A stretch of DNA of 64,000 nucleotides from Palaemon carinicauda. Lineage: Eukaryota > Arthropoda > Malacostraca > Decapoda > Palaemonidae. Numbering within the stretch: position 1 is the first letter of the stretch; each line of letters starts with the position of its first letter. The notes beneath the pieces were generated by a model that worked only from the letters and a program-made list of their open reading frames with translations, did not search any database and was not told the DNA's origin. The position numbers and the translations under genes are program-made. Below are positions 58,841 through 64,000 of the stretch, piece by piece. The DNA lies in NCBI RefSeq assembly GCF_036898095.1, contig NC_090729.1, positions 69,235,224-69,299,223 on the forward strand. The letters run 5' to 3'.

Positions 58841-59990
58841 GGTTTTATAACACTACCTGCCGCTACCACAAAGTGTTTTATTTCATGCACTTGCTTCGCG
58901 TAATGTTTATAGAAAACTCTAGATGATTTCCACCCTGTATATGTTGAAAGAAGTTCAACGAGGAAGCAACTTTTCTAGGATCGTGACCTGCGGGTGTACT
59001 GTCAGGATCCACTCTGCGAATAAAGTAGGTGAGTTTCGCCCTCGGTTGTTGTAGGGATAAGTTTGATCCAGAGGTTTCCCTTAGGAAGAGCTGTCCCTCC
59101 TTGAAGTCTGAAGTACTTCGAAGATAGACCTTAAGACACTCTACTGGACATAGAGAGACATCTTCCTTCAGAGGGCAGATTCTCCAAGGACCCCACCTTT
59201 TGGTGGGCAGCTCGTTTTTGACAAAAAATGTAGGATCGTAAAAAGATTCAGTTCTCCCTCTTCTGTGAACTGAATATGGCCTTCGTTTCTAGATAGGGCA
59301 ACTATTTCACTAACTCTAGCCCCTGAGGCTATAGCGAACAAGAATATCACTTTTTGTGTTAGATCCTTTAGGGTACAATCTTTGTTGTTCAAGTTAGAAG
59401 CATAGTGCAAGACTTTGTCCAAGGACCATGATATGGGCTTTGGAGGGGTTGCTGGTTTGAGTCTAGTGCATGCTTTCAGAATCTTATTGAAGATTTCGTT
59501 TGAAAGATCCACCTGGAAGGCGTAATGAAGAGGTCTAGTCAAAGCTGACTTACACGTAGTTATTGTGGTGGAAGCCAGGCCTTGATCATGAAGGTAGATG
59601 AAGAAGGAAAGGCAGAAGTCTATCGAGATTTCTGCCAGTCCCTTTGCTTTCACAAAGGAAACCCACTTCTTCCAAGACGATTCTTATTGTCTTCTGGTTG
59701 ATTTTGACTTGTATTCTTCTATAAAGTCGATGTTGTCTTTTGAGATCCCGAACATTTTCTTGGCTGCTAAGGCGAGAAAATCACGAGATGAAAGTTTTGG
59801 GTTCTCAATGATGAAGCGTAGACAGTTGACTTCTGAACCAGCTGGGATAGAACTGGATTCAGTAGAGGAAAGAGCTTCAGCTTCAGTTCTATAACTAGAG
59901 GGAACCAGTTGCTCCTGGGCCATTTGGGGGCCACTACTGCTGCTGTTCCCCTGAAGGATCTCAGCTTGTTGAGGACCTTCAGCAGAAAAT
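58841..59990 (-). pseudogene. YR: DIRS-A copy 2 tyrosine recombinase
   Basis: The N-terminal part lies in the frame of 61006-59684 and includes ENPKLSSRDFLALAAKKMFG and EEYKSKSTRRQ. A stop lies near 59684. The frame 59653-59168 has SFFIYLHDQGLASTTITTCK (core-binding) and ASGARVSEIVALSR (catalytic Arg box). After a frame break near 59225 the HDPRKVA box is read near 58990 and RVFYKHYAKQV near 58890-58925. Catalytic Arg, HxxR and Tyr are therefore all still encoded. Bases just before the Tyr box are deleted relative to copy 1. Confidence 0.82.
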
Positions 59991-61685
59991 TTGTTGGTGG
60001 GAACTGATAGATATGATTCCATCTGTTCCAATCGAGGGACATGGTGTCCGTCGCTTCTGCCCGAGGATCCTCGTAAGGGGCCACATATCGAGGTAGTTTC
60101 TTGTTGTCCCTCGTTGCGAAGAGGTCGATCTGCAGTGCTAGGACTTTTTCCAAGATGAAGGAGATTGAGTCTGCGTCCAGGGACCATTCTGTCTCTTATC
60201 GGCTTTCGCCTGGATAGAGCATCCGCCGTCACATTGCGAAACCCTTGTAGGTGAACTGCTGATAAGTGCCATCTCTTCTTCCTTGCCAAGCGAAAGATGG
60301 CTAACATCACGTCATTGATGTAAGGCAATCTCGAGCCTTGTCGGTTCAGACATTTCACTATTACTTCGCTGTCCAAGACCAGCCTGATGTGGGCTGATCC
60401 GTGAGGGGATAGTTTCTTCAATGTTAGGAAGACTGCCATGGCTTCCAGAATGTTGATGTGAAAGGTCTTGAACTGGTGCGACCAGTTCTCTTGCCCTTTC
60501 CCTTGATGGGAATGGACTCCCCATCCTTCCATCGAGGCATCTGTGTGGATGACCACTGAAGGCTGAGGTGGTAGTAAGGGAATTGTCCTTGTTAGGCTCT
60601 TGACCTTTGACCACGGCCTTAGAAGCGATCGCAGTAAGGTCGGTGTCAATCTCTGTTGATCTCTTCGAGCGTTTGATGCATATCTTCTCCAGACTCCTAA
60701 CGCATTCTTTAGTTGTGCTTTTAGCACTGGGTCTGTCACTGATGCAAACTGGAGAGAGCCCAGTACTCTTTCCTGTTGGAGTCTTGAAATCTTGTTGAAT
60801 TTCAGTAGTCTCCCGCAATCTCTGTCCTCTTCTTTGGTAGAATGGAGAGGCGGTGTGACTGCAAGTTCCAATGGATTCCTAACCATTGAAACTCTTGAGC
60901 TGAAGATAGGTGAGACTTCTTGTAATTGATCTTGAAGCCCAGATGATCCAGGAACTGGATCACCTTTGTGGCTGCCTGCAGACAAGCTGTCTTGGATGCT
61001 GCTCACACCAGCCAGTCATCCAGGTATGCTGCTACCTGAATGCCTTCTAAGCGTAACTGTTGGACGACTGTGTCCGCAAGTTTTGTGAATATCCTTGGGG
61101 CTATGTTTAGTCCAAAGGGCATGGCTGTGAATACATAATTTGTCTTCTGTAGTCTGAATCCTGGGTTGGAGGAGAGGGGGCGGCTGACTGGTAGGTGCCA
61201 ATAAACATCTGCCAGGTCCCTATGTGTTGTAGGGTTAGCATCCGGAACTTGTTGTATTCGATGAACTTGAGTGGAGACAAGTCTAGAATGACTCTGAGTT
61301 TGTCCGAGTCTTTCTTGGGAACACAAAACAGCCTTCCCTGGAATATGATGGACTTTTTTTTCCTTATTACCTTTAAGTTTAAGAGTTCTAGGGTATATTC
61401 TTCCAATAAGGGGGTGGAGTGTTGGAAGAATTGAGGAGAAGGGGATGGAGTTTTGTTCCATTTCCACCCGAGTCCATTCTTGATTAGGCTGTGGGCCCAA
61501 GGACCGAAGGTCCAATGATCCCGAAAGTGGAAGAGCCTTCCTCTTACCTGGAGCATCTCATTGTTGAGATGATCCAGAGGGTTTGTTACCCTGACCACGT
61601 CCTCCTCTACCCCTTGAGGGGTTTCTTGTGGAGCCTCTTCTAGAGCCTCTGCCTTTAGGGCGAAAGCTAGTGATGTGCCTCTCAA
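59767..61685 (-). pseudogene. RT: DIRS-A copy 2 RT, RNase H and C-terminal domain
   Basis: RT: SIIFQGRLFCVPKKDSDKLR (fingers), DLADVYWHLPVS (motif A), FTAMPFGLNIAPRIF (motif B) and YLDDWLV followed directly by TGA (near 61010). Upstream of motif A about 40 bases are missing compared with copy 1 (LLPKGVYTVSID is lost). RNase H: HTDASMEGWGVH, ILEAMAVFLTL, LVLDSEVIVKCL and NVTADALSR. After a frame break near 60200 the C-terminal domain has LQIDLFATRDNKKLPRY, YQFPPTNFLL and VVAPKWPRSNWFP and ends at 59767. The frame of the preceding ORF then continues into the recombinase, so the two proteins overlap. Confidence 0.85.
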
Positions 61686-61712
61686 AGCCTGGGTTAAAAA
61701 CTGGCGACTGAG

Positions 61713-63515
61713 CTACCAGCTGTTGGGGCACCATTTGGAAGGTGGTTTGCGGCTGGCAACCGTTTGGGGCACTGTGGTCATAGTGACAGTAGGATGTTGT
61801 GCAGGTCTGTGAGACACACGTGGCATCTTTGTCTTCCTGTTCTTGGGTTGGGGACCAGCGTCAGGGGATAATTTCCTCTTTGAAGACATTCCCCACTTTT
61901 GAAGAAAGTTCCTATTCTCCGTGGCGGCTTTAGCAATTACCTCCTGGACCACTTCTTTTGTGAAGAGGTCCTTGCCCCAGATGCATGAAGTGATCAACTT
62001 CCTGGGCTTGTGTTTGACCATTGCATTGGCAAACACATGCTCTCTACAGGCCCTTCTGGCCTTTACGAAAGCGTACATGTCCTTCACAAGGGTAGCCATG
62101 TGCATCTTGGCTAGGACCATGTACATATCTGGGGTATTTGAGAGGCCTGAACACATCTCCATACTGTTCTGGAGAGACAAAGAGGCAGTTAGTCTCTCTT
62201 TTGTCTCCTGTTCCCTTCTCAGAAGATGTTCCGACAACTTTGGAAGGTTATCGTTGAACTGTTGTCCTGCTATCTTTGGATCCAGTTTCGAGATTGAGAA
62301 GGTTAGATGAACCTCGTTCCATTCCTTCTCACAGGTAGGCAGGGCTAGAGACAATGGTCTGCATTCCTCTAGTGTAGGGCATGGTTTGCCCGCGTCAACT
62401 GCTTTCAGCACGCAGTTGAGAGCTTTGGCCGAAAAGGGAAAAGCTCTGGAGGAAGGAGCAAGGAAGGTAGGGTGCCTCTTACTCAAAGCAGAAACCTTCG
62501 AGTTGGTATAGCTGGCTTTCTTTAGGGTACTAGTCAAGAGAGCCTGCGCCTTGTCATGTTCAAAGATCATGACCTACTAAGGTTCCGTCTCCTCTCAAGA
62601 TGCTGGTTCATCCTGCAATCTCACGTAACATTCTGGGTAAGCCGAAATGTTAGGCCAGAATTGGAGATCTTCGAGGGGTTTGGCCCCCATCTTCTCAGAG
62701 ATGTATAACTTCCTATTCATCATGGGCATATACTCTGCATACCTTCAGGGGCTGGTTTCGGAGCACTGAGGTTAGTCGGAGACTTTGATAAGTTTGTGAG
62801 AGCCTCTGAGAACGCCCAAGCGTTTCGCTTCTCTGACTTCCCTCCTCGTCTCTTGTTGTTCCTTGCGGAACGATTCCATCATCTGTTGCAGCTGCTCCAT
62901 GAGCGCCTTGCCCTTGGGTAACAGCAGGTCCAAATGAGGAGTTGGGGCCGAAGAGGTTGACGGCACAGGTTGATATGCCTTCACAGAAAACTGAGGGTCT
63001 TCCTTTATTGTTGATATGGATCCTTCTTCCTCCTCGGGTGGCTGGGCCACCTCTTCTTCAGGATTTTCTTGTAGAAGATCCTTTTAGGTGTCTGAGAACA
63101 CCTCCGACATCCATTCTTGATGGATGTCTATGGCTTCAAGAGCCTTGTTGATGTCAGCCTCTATCATCAGCTGGATGAAGGGAGGCTTGACCTGTGCCTG
63201 AGGTACAACCGCGTCGGATTGGGCCTTAGGGAACAGAAGGCTTCACATAGCTTCGTTTGACAGGTAAGGTCCCGGAGAGTTCTTCTGAAACCCTCTTACC
63301 CACCTGCGAAGCATTTCCCTCGCAGTATCCCTCAACTCCGTCGTCTCAGGATCACCGAAACCATCGGTCATCAAGGCAGAGCAGACGGTGCAACCCTTCG
63401 GATCCCAATACCTCAGGGTTTCAGCTGCGATGGAGCAGGGGGCATGAGACCTGAGACCTGCACATCTTGTGGCCACAAAAGTCCCTACTTTTGTGGCTGC
63501 AGAATAGGACTGCAC
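61713..63515 (-). pseudogene. gag: DIRS-A copy 2 gag-like protein
   Basis: The N-terminal part (63515-63243) reads LRYWDPKGCTVCSALMTD and REMLRRWVRGFQKN. A stop and frame breaks follow (62772-63050 is a second open part, with LMEQLQQMMESFRKEQQETR, a predicted coiled helix). The main part (62570-61713) matches copy 1 from DHDKAQALL on and includes FLAPSSRAFPFSAKALN and LIASNIWG-like and KRKLSPDAGPQPKNRKTKMP segments, a basic C-terminus. Two adjacent stops lie just before 62570. Copy 1 has Lys-Glu there. Structural role is inferred from position. Confidence 0.7.
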
Positions 63516-64000
63516 ACTTCACCTTAGCCGCCTCCTGTAAGGAAAGAAAGAGTGAAATGAGTATGGGGTAATTTATCTCACTGATAAATTTTCACATGCA
63601 TTAAATAGTATACACTACTATTATTATTATAGCTTAGGATAGTAAGCTAGAAAGGAAATAGGAAAGACACGTATCTGTGTTTCCCGTCCAGGCAATTGCT
63701 GTGACCTCCCACAATATTAATATTTTTAATTTCCTTATTAGGGAAAATATAGAGTGGAATAACTCTCGTACGTAGAGCTGGAGTCAGTGTATACTAACAC
63801 TAACTCCACCACTTGTAGAATATTAATACTGATGGGTAATCATTGGTGTTCTGATGATCTAGGATACTTCAGAATGTTGAAGGAATACTTCACCTCAACA
63901 TTTTCAAAACGGTCTCAACAATGGACTGTGAAAGGATACACAGAGTATGTTAGAAATTTCATACTACGGTATCATTTTATACTGTAGTTTTCTAACTACT
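63516..64000 (-). other. Leader of DIRS-A copy 2, cut by the window edge
   Basis: Bases 63630-63720 match the end of the leader of copy 1 (2390-2480). No coding sequence. Confidence 0.65.

Larger units (their letters stand above)
57560..64000 (-). mobile_element. DIRS-type retrotransposon, family A, copy 2 (5' end off window)
   Basis: Inverted relative to copy 1. Its 3' terminus is at 57560 and its 5' leader runs beyond 64000. From right to left it has leader, gag, RT, RNase H with the C-terminal domain, recombinase, 3' UTR, ICR and right ITR. It keeps the 3' end that copy 1 lacks. Lesions include two consecutive stops and others in gag, a deletion between the RT fingers and motif A, a TGA just after the YLDD box, frame breaks after RNase H and in the recombinase. 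Not active. Confidence 0.87.

Overview
The window is eukaryotic nuclear DNA made almost entirely of transposable elements. The element families, the extreme nesting and the AT-rich spacers suggest an arthropod, most likely a decapod crustacean. That taxonomic call is inference, because no conserved host gene anchors it. No coding region longer than a few hundred bases is intact. Nearly all coding sequence is degraded transposon protein, and the only candidate host coding sequence is one possible small exon at about 57.3-57.5 kb.

The dominant elements are DIRS-type (tyrosine-recombinase) retrotransposons. They are recognised by a gag-like protein, a reverse transcriptase with a YLDD box, an RNase H domain, a tyrosine recombinase, inverted terminal repeats (ITRs) and an internal complementary region (ICR) that is antiparallel to both element ends. 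Six copies are present. DIRS-A copy 1 (1-~7861, +) is cut by the left window edge. DIRS-D (~9571-29113, +) is badly decayed. DIRS-B1 (31592-43589, +) carries a 4.8 kb satellite array in its recombinase gene. DIRS-C copy 1 (44393-44626 plus 52673-~54060, +) is split by DIRS-B2 (44627-52672, +). DIRS-C copy 2 (~55056-56690, +) is truncated. DIRS-A copy 2 (57560-64000, -) runs off the right edge.

From 9.6 to 29.1 kb is a four-level nest. DIRS-D was entered by a Tigger/pogo transposon (11124-20736, flanked by TA). The Tigger was entered by an RTE-like non-LTR retrotransposon (11141-17521), and the RTE by a 4457-bp DNA transposon (12520-16976). That transposon has ~480-bp terminal inverted repeats, an AGCT target duplication and an ORF that resembles an XPG/FEN-type nuclease. 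A second truncated non-LTR element (17608-18301, CACTGT duplication) also lies inside the Tigger. A nearly full-length CR1-like element (21948-25824) with a 2A-like motif before its endonuclease lies elsewhere in DIRS-D. An internally deleted relative of this CR1 sits at 8944-9420.

Tandem DNA is prominent. There is an exact 700-bp duplication with one substitution (6401-7800). A GC-rich minisatellite (33925-34900) lies inside a DIRS gag region. An 18-copy, ~274-bp satellite (37716-42560) has a 5-mer higher-order repeat and tRNA-like modules. A ~1-kb palindrome (47252-48232) lies in a deleted Tigger copy. Long AT-rich stretches at 29114-31591, 43590-44392 and 54061-55055 are probably the host background.
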